A stretch of 21,122 nt of DNA from CAWGCE01 sp964480915 (lineage in GTDB: Bacteria; Planctomycetota; Planctomycetia; Pirellulales; Pirellulaceae), in assembly GCA_964480915.1 (NCBI GenBank), contig CAYZRS010000077.1:1-21122 (forward strand), written 5' to 3'. Within the stretch, counting starts at the first letter, position 1. Every line of letters starts with the position of its first letter. Of this stretch, positions 14,768 through 21,122 are shown one piece after another. Both the position numbers and the translations under genes were made by a program. The notes beneath the pieces were generated by a model, which saw only the letters and a list, made by a program, of their open reading frames with translations, searched no databases and had not been told where the DNA came from.

Positions 14768-16123
14768 ATGCCAATTTCCATCGACGCCCAAGGAATGAAA
14801 CTCGATCTCGATGCAGTGTTTCCATTTCACTTGCAGTTCGATTCTAAGTTCCGAGTCACCAGCATTGGGAGCTCGATCCAGAAGCTCGCGCCTTCCTTGC
14901 GATTGCAATCCGACATTCGCGACCAGCTGGAAATCGGCCACCCTGCGACCGGCTGGAATTTCGACTCGCTTGCGAACCTTCATCACACACCGATATCGGC
15001 CGAACTTACAGAATCAGGGCTGAGCTTACGATATCAGGTGATCGGTTCAGATTCGGAAACGGGAAGCGGCGGAACCCGGATTACGTTGGTCGGCACGCTC
15101 AATGATTGTTCAGCGGATACGCTTGCCGACTTTGGCATCGGGCCAGACGATTTCGCAGCTCATGATGCTCGCGTGGACGCGATCAAGATTCGACAGAACT
15201 ACGAGCTCCAGCTACAAAACCTGCAACGCGTCGTGAATCAGTTAAAGTCGACCGTTGCTGAACGTGATGCGTTGGAAGAGGCGCGGCTCACGCTCAGTCA
15301 CAACCTGGACGCGTCCGCCGACCTTCTGATTCGTTTTTCAACGGAGGGCGAGATCCTCGAAGTTCGAGCGATCGGACAGGGATTATTGCCGAATTCGACT
15401 CAGTCCATCCTGAACACTCACGTCAGCGATTCGCTGCCGTTTCTCGTCGACCATTTTGAGATGGGCGTGCAATGGATCGCCGATTCGGGATTACCACTGG
15501 CGTTCGAATACAGCTTCAAGGACGAAAACCAAGAACATTTCTTTGACGCTCGATTCGCACCGGCCACCGATGGTTCGATCCTGCTTCTGTCGCGCGACAT
15601 TTCCTCGCAACGAGAATTGGAATCGAAATTACGATTCCTGGCCACGCACGATCCGCTCACACATTTACCCAACCGCCGTCTGTTCATGGACGAAATGGAA
15701 ACGGTCACTCGCAGTGGTTCGGCCGCTGTACTTTTCGTCGACCTGGATGATTTCAAGATCGCCAATGACACCTATGGACATGCATTCGGCGACGAAATTC
15801 TCGCCACCGTTGCCAATCGCCTGCGCGTTGCCGTCGGCGTTCGCGGCATGGCGGCTCGCCTGGGAGGTGATGAATTCGCAGTCCTCCTCCGGAATGTCGA
15901 TTCCCTTCCACAGGCGAAAGAGTATGCCGGGCAATTGAGTACCGCGATCGCCGAACCGATGCAGATCGAAGGCCGGGCAATTCGCGTTCACGCCAGCGTC
16001 GGCGTCACGATTGGTGGCGCGAAAACCGACATCGCGGAGATTTTCCGCCAAGCCGATACCGACATGTATCGCGTCAAAGCCGAGGGCAAGATCAAGATCA
16101 ACCACAAACCGGCTCGATCATAG
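14768..16123 (+). CDS. Diguanylate cyclase with HNOBA and PAS-like sensor domains
   Basis: 451 aa from the ATG at 14768; a TTG at 14702 is possible, and no clear ribosome site exists. Residues about 16-143 resemble the HNOBA domain of soluble guanylate cyclases: LDAVFPFHLQFDSKF, GSSIQKLAP, and the end TLADFGIGPDDFAAHDARVD. A coiled coil (about 143-173, rich in Leu/Gln) leads to a PAS-like domain (about 178-283). The GGDEF domain (about 286-448) starts THDPLTHLPNRRLF and has an intact GGDEF (366-370), so it should make cyclic di-GMP from GTP. The RxxD inhibitory site is replaced by GVRG, so product inhibition at that site is unlikely. There is no membrane segment, so it is cytoplasmic. HNOBA normally pairs with a heme NO/O2-binding H-NOX domain; none is encoded in this window. 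Its 3' end is 21 bases from the convergent M49-like gene. Confidence 0.88.
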   Translation: MPISIDAQGMKLDLDAVFPFHLQFDSKFRVTSIGSSIQKLAPSLRLQSDIRDQLEIGHPATGWNFDSLANLHHTPISAELTESGLSLRYQVIGSDSETGSGGTRITLVGTLNDCSADTLADFGIGPDDFAAHDARVDAIKIRQNYELQLQNLQRVVNQLKSTVAERDALEEARLTLSHNLDASADLLIRFSTEGEILEVRAIGQGLLPNSTQSILNTHVSDSLPFLVDHFEMGVQWIADSGLPLAFEYSFKDENQEHFFDARFAPATDGSILLLSRDISSQRELESKLRFLATHDPLTHLPNRRLFMDEMETVTRSGSAAVLFVDLDDFKIANDTYGHAFGDEILATVANRLRVAVGVRGMAARLGGDEFAVLLRNVDSLPQAKEYAGQLSTAIAEPMQIEGRAIRVHASVGVTIGGAKTDIAEIFRQADTDMYRVKAEGKIKINHKPARS

Positions 16124-16144
16124 CCTGCCGACGCGGATGGCGGT

Positions 16145-17815
16145 TTACAACCCGAGCGATTCGACACCTTGCTCGAACACGACGTCGACCGGAATCCCGG
16201 CCGCATTCAGTCGTTCTAAGTCCGATTTCAACGTCGGTCCCATGACACTTTGCTCGTCGACAAATTCGGCCGCGATGTCGTAGCGGCCGTCTCCTTGCAA
16301 TTCCAGCAATCGTCCGCTGAGCGCCGTCATCGCGGATCGCATCTTGGACATATTCACTCGATAACGGCCTGAAGGCTCGCGCGTGAAGGCGTTTTGATCC
16401 TTGAAGAAATTAAAACGCAGCATGTTGGCACGCCCGTGAGCGCTGCTGGCACCAAACCTCACAGAACGAAAAATGCCGGCCATGAAGGTCACGTAGTAGT
16501 CTTCCAACTGCCCTTCGGTCAACGTGCCATCTTCCAACAATTGCGTCACCATATACAGACCTAGAATGTCGGCTTTGCCTTCTTCGATGGAAGATGACAG
16601 GTCGCGCAAGGCGTCTCGCACACTCGCCTTATCTCTGATCGTAAATTTGATTCCCAGACCGTGGGCGACCTCGTGAAACATCGTGTTGGAAAAGAAGGCG
16701 TTGAACGTGACGTGTTTCCGTTGGTCCTCAACGATCAGCGTATCGGCGATTGGTACCATGATCTTGTCGAACTTGGCTCGCATTGCATTTTTCAATTGCA
16801 AGCGGCGCGTTCCCTTTTCCAACTGCACCGTTTCGTCATTGGGTAGGTTGATCGCGATCGTCTTGGAACCCGCGTTACAGTCGCCCGCGTAGTAGACGAC
16901 GTCATAGGCGTTCAAATCGGAATTCGAACCGGGCTCTTCCTGTTTGTATCGCGCTTCCACTGGCAGCCCTTTTTGCAGCTCAGGCAGCAGAGTCACATAC
17001 TTGGCCAGCCGCTGACTCCACTCCTGATCCTTAATCAGTACGTACGCTTCATGCGCCGCTTTGTAACCGAACATCTGATCTTCGTAGTTTTCGATAGGCC
17101 CGACGACAAAGTCGATCGCATTCGATTTCATATCCATCCACAAGAGGTCGCTCGGTCGATAGTCGTCGGTCTCCAGTGCGTCAGCTCGCGCCAGCAAATA
17201 TTTCTGAAAGCCTTCATCATCGGCTAGTTCAGCCGCTTCCCGCAGTTTGGCAGCAGCACGTTGGGTCGGCGCTGCGTAAACCGAGTGGTACGGAATCGCT
17301 GTTAACTTTCCATCCGCGTCGCGACGGATGACGGTGTAGAGGCTCTTGAACATCTCGGCATCTTCCGGATGAGCTTCAAGATGCTGCTCGAATTCTCTTT
17401 TGGTCATGTCTCGAGGATAAAAATTGGCTCCCGCCGGCTTCTCCTCGACCCCATCGATGAAGGGGCGATTGTCACCGAGTCGATCCCAGGGCCCAAAGTT
17501 GATTTCTAAGAAACGGCGCTGATCCTCGTTAACGGCCAACGCCGCGGCGGCCGCGGCGTCACCATAGGCCTGCTGCCAAAAGATCGACTCCATCTCTTTC
17601 GCCGCCTCGATAAGTAGCGGCAGCATCTTTCGCTGATTCGCCGAGAGATGATCGAGATCGGCCGTAAGCTCTACCGGCGCGTACTGATCGACGCGAGCTC
17701 TCATCGAAAGTTCTTCGGCAGCACACGGCGTTAGTGCCAGGCCACAGCCAGCGATAAACAACAACGCCATTCCCATCGGTAGAATTGTCTTCCCGAAGCA
17801 AGATTCAGTTCGCAT
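16145..17815 (-). CDS. M49-like (dipeptidyl-peptidase III-related) metallopeptidase lipoprotein
   Basis: 556 aa from the ATG at 17815, supported by AAGGGG eight bases upstream. The N terminus is a lipoprotein signal with lipobox IAGC (Cys24). The metal site is HEVAH (His381, Glu382, His385) followed by GLG, and then EEGKADILGLY (about 411-421) supplying the third ligand. Canonical dipeptidyl-peptidase III has a six-residue HExxGH, and the plain HExxHG form with EExKAD is that of a shorter DPP III-like branch, also seen fused in plant Nudix hydrolase 3 proteins. Residues about 310-340 (NSDLNAYDVVYYAGDC) are also DPP III-like. It is expected to cleave short peptides, here outside the cytoplasm, whereas classical DPP III is cytosolic. 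It is divergent from the Tat-exported oxidoreductase. Confidence 0.83.
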   Translation of the reverse strand: MRTESCFGKTILPMGMALLFIAGCGLALTPCAAEELSMRARVDQYAPVELTADLDHLSANQRKMLPLLIEAAKEMESIFWQQAYGDAAAAAALAVNEDQRRFLEINFGPWDRLGDNRPFIDGVEEKPAGANFYPRDMTKREFEQHLEAHPEDAEMFKSLYTVIRRDADGKLTAIPYHSVYAAPTQRAAAKLREAAELADDEGFQKYLLARADALETDDYRPSDLLWMDMKSNAIDFVVGPIENYEDQMFGYKAAHEAYVLIKDQEWSQRLAKYVTLLPELQKGLPVEARYKQEEPGSNSDLNAYDVVYYAGDCNAGSKTIAINLPNDETVQLEKGTRRLQLKNAMRAKFDKIMVPIADTLIVEDQRKHVTFNAFFSNTMFHEVAHGLGIKFTIRDKASVRDALRDLSSSIEEGKADILGLYMVTQLLEDGTLTEGQLEDYYVTFMAGIFRSVRFGASSAHGRANMLRFNFFKDQNAFTREPSGRYRVNMSKMRSAMTALSGRLLELQGDGRYDIAAEFVDEQSVMGPTLKSDLERLNAAGIPVDVVFEQGVESLGL

Positions 17816-18025
17816 GGAGTGCCCCTTAAGTTTCGTTGATACGGTGATTTTGGCGTGCGCTCGCATTTCCCCAACTGCCGGAACGGCCGAAACCGCCTGA
17901 CGAGGAAATCGCTGCCAAGCAGACCACTATGTCGTCTTGCCGGCACGTTGGCAATTGGCGAAGTGAGGCGGGCTCTGGTAGATTTGCCAGCACCGCGACC
18001 ATTCGAAAACCTTAAGAGCAGACTG

Positions 18026-19330
18026 ATGGCATCAAAAAACGGGACGAAAAAACGAGATACGACAGCGTCTGAACCAAACGGCCCAAATCGTCGGCGATTC
18101 CTGGCAACGACGGCTGCGACCGCGGCAACGCTATCGATTCCCACAACAGTGCACGCCGGTGTCGACGAGACGCTCCGCATTGGTTTGGTCGGCGCGGGCG
18201 GTCGCGGCAGCGGGGCGGTTGTCGACGCGCTCACGGCCGACCCCAACACCAAGCTGGTGGCGATCGGCGATGCGTTTCAAGATCGAGCCGAAAAATGCCT
18301 GAAGAACTTACAGGCGAGAGAAGAACTCCAACCACGCCTCGATGTGGGGGCACGCCTTTTCAGCGGCTTCGATGCTTACCAGCAAGTCATCGATGAATGC
18401 GACGTGGTGCTGCTGGCGACGCCTCCCCATTTTCGACCCGACCACCTCGAGTATGCGGTCAACGCCGGCAAACACTGTTTTGTCGAAAAGCCAGTCGCTG
18501 TCGATGCGGCCGGCGTCGTGCGAGTGAAACAGATCTCAGAGCTCGCCAAAGAAAAAGGACTGGCCGTCGTCTCTGGACTCTGCTGGCGTTATCACCCGGC
18601 CGTGATGGAAACGGTGAAACGAATCAAAGATGGCGCGATCGGTGACATCATTAGCATTCAGTCGCAGTACAATACCGGAACGCTTTGGCATCGCGGTGAT
18701 GATCCGAAATGGAGCCGCATGGAATACCAAATTCGCAATTGGCTCTATTACACTTGGCTATCGGGAGACCATATCGCCGAACAAGCGATTCACAGTCTGG
18801 ACAAGACGGCCTGGCTGCAAGACGATGCCAGCCCGGTCCGCGCGACAGGCCTGGGAGGACGTATCCAGCGAGTCGATCCGATGTGGGGCAACATCTACGA
18901 TCACCACTGCGTGTTCTATGAGTACGCAAGCGGCATTCGTGTCTACTTCACATGCCGACAGCAGGCCGGCTGTTCCAATCATGTCGACGAAATCGTCTTG
19001 GGCACGAAAGGGACGGCTCAGATACTGAAAAACACGATCACCCCTCACGATGGTCCCGAATGGAAGTATGAAGGGGAAAAGCCAAGCATGTACGAAGAGG
19101 AGCATCGGGCGATGTTCGCCAGCATTCGCAATGGCGCGCCGATCAACAATGGCCACTACATGACAAACAGCACGATGCTCGCCATCATGGGGCGTATGTG
19201 TACTTACCAAGGAAAGACGTTGACTTGGGAAGAATGCTTGGCCGACCCAAAACGGTTGGGCCCGTCACAGTACGACTGGATCGACATCCCTGAGCCGAAA
19301 GTTGCCATTCCTGGCATACCGGCGGCGTAG
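18026..19330 (+). CDS. Tat-exported Gfo/Idh/MocA-family oxidoreductase
   Basis: 434 aa. The start at 18026 has AAGAG seven bases upstream and puts a Tat signal at residues 22-43 (NRRRFLATTAATAATL, then a VHA cleavage site); a longer frame from 17855 would bury this signal and overlap the neighbour's 5' end. The Rossmann fold begins RIGLVGAGGRG (51-61), EKP lies at 154-156, and GDHIAEQAIHSLD (247-259) holds the likely catalytic Glu/His. Such exported members are abundant in planctomycetes and act on sugars or carry their cofactor folded across the membrane; the substrate is unknown. It precedes the aminotransferase by 113 bases on the same strand and has no obvious metabolic link to it. Confidence 0.93.
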   Translation: MASKNGTKKRDTTASEPNGPNRRRFLATTAATAATLSIPTTVHAGVDETLRIGLVGAGGRGSGAVVDALTADPNTKLVAIGDAFQDRAEKCLKNLQAREELQPRLDVGARLFSGFDAYQQVIDECDVVLLATPPHFRPDHLEYAVNAGKHCFVEKPVAVDAAGVVRVKQISELAKEKGLAVVSGLCWRYHPAVMETVKRIKDGAIGDIISIQSQYNTGTLWHRGDDPKWSRMEYQIRNWLYYTWLSGDHIAEQAIHSLDKTAWLQDDASPVRATGLGGRIQRVDPMWGNIYDHHCVFYEYASGIRVYFTCRQQAGCSNHVDEIVLGTKGTAQILKNTITPHDGPEWKYEGEKPSMYEEEHRAMFASIRNGAPINNGHYMTNSTMLAIMGRMCTYQGKTLTWEECLADPKRLGPSQYDWIDIPEPKVAIPGIPAA

Positions 19331-19443
19331 AGCCAACCGAGAACAAATTGAGTTTACTCGAAACGACATCAACGTTTTGCCGACCGAACGGCTCAAAGCG
19401 AAGACCACATTACTAGGCGCAGCAGAGAAAGAACTTTCACGGA

Positions 19444-20676
19444 ATGAGCGACCCCTATTTTCAGACGTTGTTTGCCGAACGAATTGGTGGAGCCAATTAC
19501 GGCAAAGGTAGTGACATCTATAAGTTCGAGAAGATCAAGCGGGCCAAGCGAAAGGCGCTTGCCGAGTATCCCGATCGCGAGTTGATCGACTTTGGGATCG
19601 GCGAAAATGACTCGATGGCAGCCGAATCGGTCCGCCACAGCCTGGCGGCAGAAGTCCACAAGCCGGAGAACCGTGGCTATGCCGACAACGGTATCAGCCA
19701 GTTCAAAGAGGCGGCTGCCACTTTCATGGCACGCCATTTCGATGTGGCGATCGACCCACATACTGAGGTCAACCACTGCATCGGTTCGAAACCGGCGCTT
19801 TCCATGTTGCCGGCAGTTTTCATTAACCCGGGCGACACCACGTTGATGACGGTCCCCGGTTATCCGGTCGCCGGTACGCATACCGGTTACTACGGTGGCA
19901 ACGTCCACAAGTTGCCATTACTGGCCGAAAACAACTTCTTGCCCGACCTCGATTCGATCCCTCACGACGTGTTGCAAGCGGCCAAAATGTTGGTGCTCAA
20001 TTATCCCAACAGCCCCACCGGCGCTTTGGCAACGCGTGCGTTCTACGAGCAAGTCGTCGCTTTCGCCAAAGAGAACGAGTTAATCGTCGTGCAAGACGCA
20101 GCGCACATCATGCTTAGCTACGGCAGTCAACCGCTCAGTTTCTTGTCTGTCCCCGGGGCCATGGACGTCGGCGTTGAAGTCCATTCACTTTCCAAAGGCT
20201 TTGACATGATCGGTTGGCGCATGGGCTGGGTTTGCGGCAACCGGCTGATCGTTCAAGCGTTCGCTGACGTGAAAGACAATTGCGATTCGGGACAATTCAT
20301 CGCGATTCAAAAAGCAGCAGCGGCCGCGCTGAACGACGATACGATTCCCCAGCAGACGAAAGCAAAATACGAACGGCGGCTGAAGAAGATGGTCGCCATG
20401 CTCAAGCGCTGCGGGTATCAAGCCGAGATGCCAGGCGGCACCTATTTCCTCTACACAAAGTCACCAACGGGTGTCCAGGATGGCCCCCGTTTTGCCAATG
20501 CAGAAGAAGCGAGCCAGTTTTTCATCGAACGGCAGTCGATCGTGACCGTGCCCTGGGACGATGCCGGCAGCTTCCTGCGATTCTCGGCAACTTTCGTCGC
20601 TGAAGATGAGGCGGCCGAAGATCGCCTGCTCGCCGAAGCCGAAGCGCGATTGAGTTCGTTCCAAGTCACCTTCTGA
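19444..20676 (+). CDS. dapL: LL-diaminopimelate aminotransferase-like PLP enzyme
   Basis: 410 aa, the usual DapL length. It is a class I/II fold-type I aminotransferase. The PLP lysine is Lys251 in SLSKGFDMIGWRMG; Asn189 and Pro191 lie in NYPNSPTG (186-193), Asp218 in VVQDAAH, and the carboxylate-binding arginine nearby is Arg259. The N-terminal stretch IYKFEKIKRAKRKAL and LIDFGIGENDSM, and PDLDSI near 167, are like LL-DAP aminotransferases, which make LL-diaminopimelate from tetrahydrodipicolinate and glutamate in lysine and peptidoglycan synthesis. The aminotransferase call is firm; the exact substrate is an inference, since other class I aminotransferases look alike. No other lysine-pathway gene is near. 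The ribosome site is weak. Confidence 0.8.
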   Translation: MSDPYFQTLFAERIGGANYGKGSDIYKFEKIKRAKRKALAEYPDRELIDFGIGENDSMAAESVRHSLAAEVHKPENRGYADNGISQFKEAAATFMARHFDVAIDPHTEVNHCIGSKPALSMLPAVFINPGDTTLMTVPGYPVAGTHTGYYGGNVHKLPLLAENNFLPDLDSIPHDVLQAAKMLVLNYPNSPTGALATRAFYEQVVAFAKENELIVVQDAAHIMLSYGSQPLSFLSVPGAMDVGVEVHSLSKGFDMIGWRMGWVCGNRLIVQAFADVKDNCDSGQFIAIQKAAAAALNDDTIPQQTKAKYERRLKKMVAMLKRCGYQAEMPGGTYFLYTKSPTGVQDGPRFANAEEASQFFIERQSIVTVPWDDAGSFLRFSATFVAEDEAAEDRLLAEAEARLSSFQVTF

Positions 20677-20777
20677 TTCGCCCCGATCAATCGAAAGCCA
20701 GTTTCGAAACCGATGTTCGTCGTACCGGCTTCCGCCGCAAGACCGCGACATTCAATGACGAAGTTTCGTAGTCGGCG

Positions 20778-21122
20778 TTAGTAAAGCGTGCGAGATTGAC
20801 GTTCTGCGAGACCGTCGTCGTAAGCTTGATCGTCGAAATCGGCGAGCACCGATTTCAATAGCGTTCCAGCACTGGGCAGCGCCTGCGGATCAACCTGCGC
20901 ATCGACGTTCCACAGTCGGGAACGCTTCAAGGCACGAGCACATTGAAAGTACATCGTCTCCATCTTCAGAACGATCGCCGTCGCCGGTGCTTTGTCATCG
21001 ACTGCAAAACTGGACAAGAGCTGCGGTTCGGTCGATATCGTGGCTCGACCATTCATGCGCAACGCTTCGTGGAGTCCGGGGATCAGAAAGAGCAAGGCGA
21101 CGCGTGGGTCGTGTACGATATT
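20778..21122 (-). CDS. PPOX-type FMN-binding flavoprotein, C-terminal part
   Basis: The reading frame runs off the right edge; 114 codons of the C-terminal part are visible, starting NIVHDPRVALLFLIPG. This segment, then RMNGRATIS, and CARALKRSRLW near the end, match the pyridoxamine 5'-phosphate oxidase-like family, in particular the MSMEG_1061-type FMN-dependent group. Members bind FMN or F420 and reduce small molecules or peroxides; the true substrate is unknown. An internal TTG could look like a start at 21095, but conserved family sequence continues upstream of it, so the start must lie outside the window. It is convergent with the aminotransferase gene, with about 100 bases between. Confidence 0.78.
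   Translation of the reverse strand, partial: NIVHDPRVALLFLIPGLHEALRMNGRATISTEPQLLSSFAVDDKAPATAIVLKMETMYFQCARALKRSRLWNVDAQVDPQALPSAGTLLKSVLADFDDQAYDDGLAERQSRTLY

Noticed and set aside
14493..14825. 111-residue N-terminal extension of the cytoplasmic oxidoreductase
   Set aside because: The Rossmann fold begins right after the ATG at 14492; the extension is not protein-like and would overlap the start of the diguanylate cyclase gene.
17855..18025. 57-residue N-terminal extension of the Tat-exported oxidoreductase
   Set aside because: It would bury the Tat signal inside the protein, and 18026 has its own ribosome site.
20691..20707. TCGAAA-GCCAG-TTTCGA hairpin after the aminotransferase gene
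   Set aside because: The stem is short and A/T-rich in its closing part with no T-run, so too weak to call a terminator.

Overview
The window looks like a chromosomal segment of a planctomycete, most likely of the Pirellulales (Rhodopirellula/Blastopirellula/Bremerella-like). This is an inference from three things: a secreted protein starting with the planctomycetal LEPR-XLL-like leader followed by dockerin repeats; an ABC exporter operon whose third gene is a large conserved exported protein of the type I associate with this phylum; and an exported Tat-signal Gfo/Idh/MocA oxidoreductase. The DNA is moderately GC-rich. I see no phage, insertion sequence or CRISPR array.

Layout. 1-54 is a perfect heptamer tandem repeat cut by the left edge. 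65-497 holds four tRNA genes (His-GTG, Arg-TCG, Arg-GCG, Cys-GCA), all folded by hand; the Arg-GCG gene is unusual for a bacterium. 650-1768 (-) encodes a dockerin protein with a DsbA-like thioredoxin domain that appears to interrupt a cadherin-like repeat. It is divergent from a LacI-family regulator (1982-3049), which is followed by a membrane-anchored trypsin-like protease (3133-4530). 4615-9926 is a minus-strand cluster in the order ABC ATPase, ABC-2 permease with a large His-motif extracytoplasmic domain, translationally coupled exported helical protein, and exported glutathione peroxidase. A 395-base divergent spacer with a perfect inverted repeat over a plausible promoter separates it from folC (10322-11821) and an M14 carboxypeptidase (11868-13484). 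13521-20676 carries two Gfo/Idh/MocA oxidoreductases (one cytoplasmic, one Tat-exported), an HNOBA-PAS-GGDEF diguanylate cyclase, an M49-like metallopeptidase lipoprotein and an LL-diaminopimelate aminotransferase-like enzyme. The right edge cuts a pyridoxamine-phosphate-oxidase-like flavoprotein.

How the genes fit together. Most of the window is single-gene or two-gene units in alternating orientation. The clearest functional unit is the ABC cluster. Its permease and partner protein share an ATGA start/stop overlap, so they are probably made in fixed ratio, and the permease's extracytoplasmic insert and the partner's exported body would meet outside the cytoplasmic membrane. A second theme is exported enzymes: the DsbA-like protein, glutathione peroxidase, serine protease, M14 and M49 peptidases and one oxidoreductase all have export signals. 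The strongest leads for something undescribed are the ABC/partner cluster, the DsbA domain inside a cadherin-like repeat, the HNOBA-PAS-GGDEF protein with no H-NOX neighbour, and the tRNA-Arg GCG+TCG pair.
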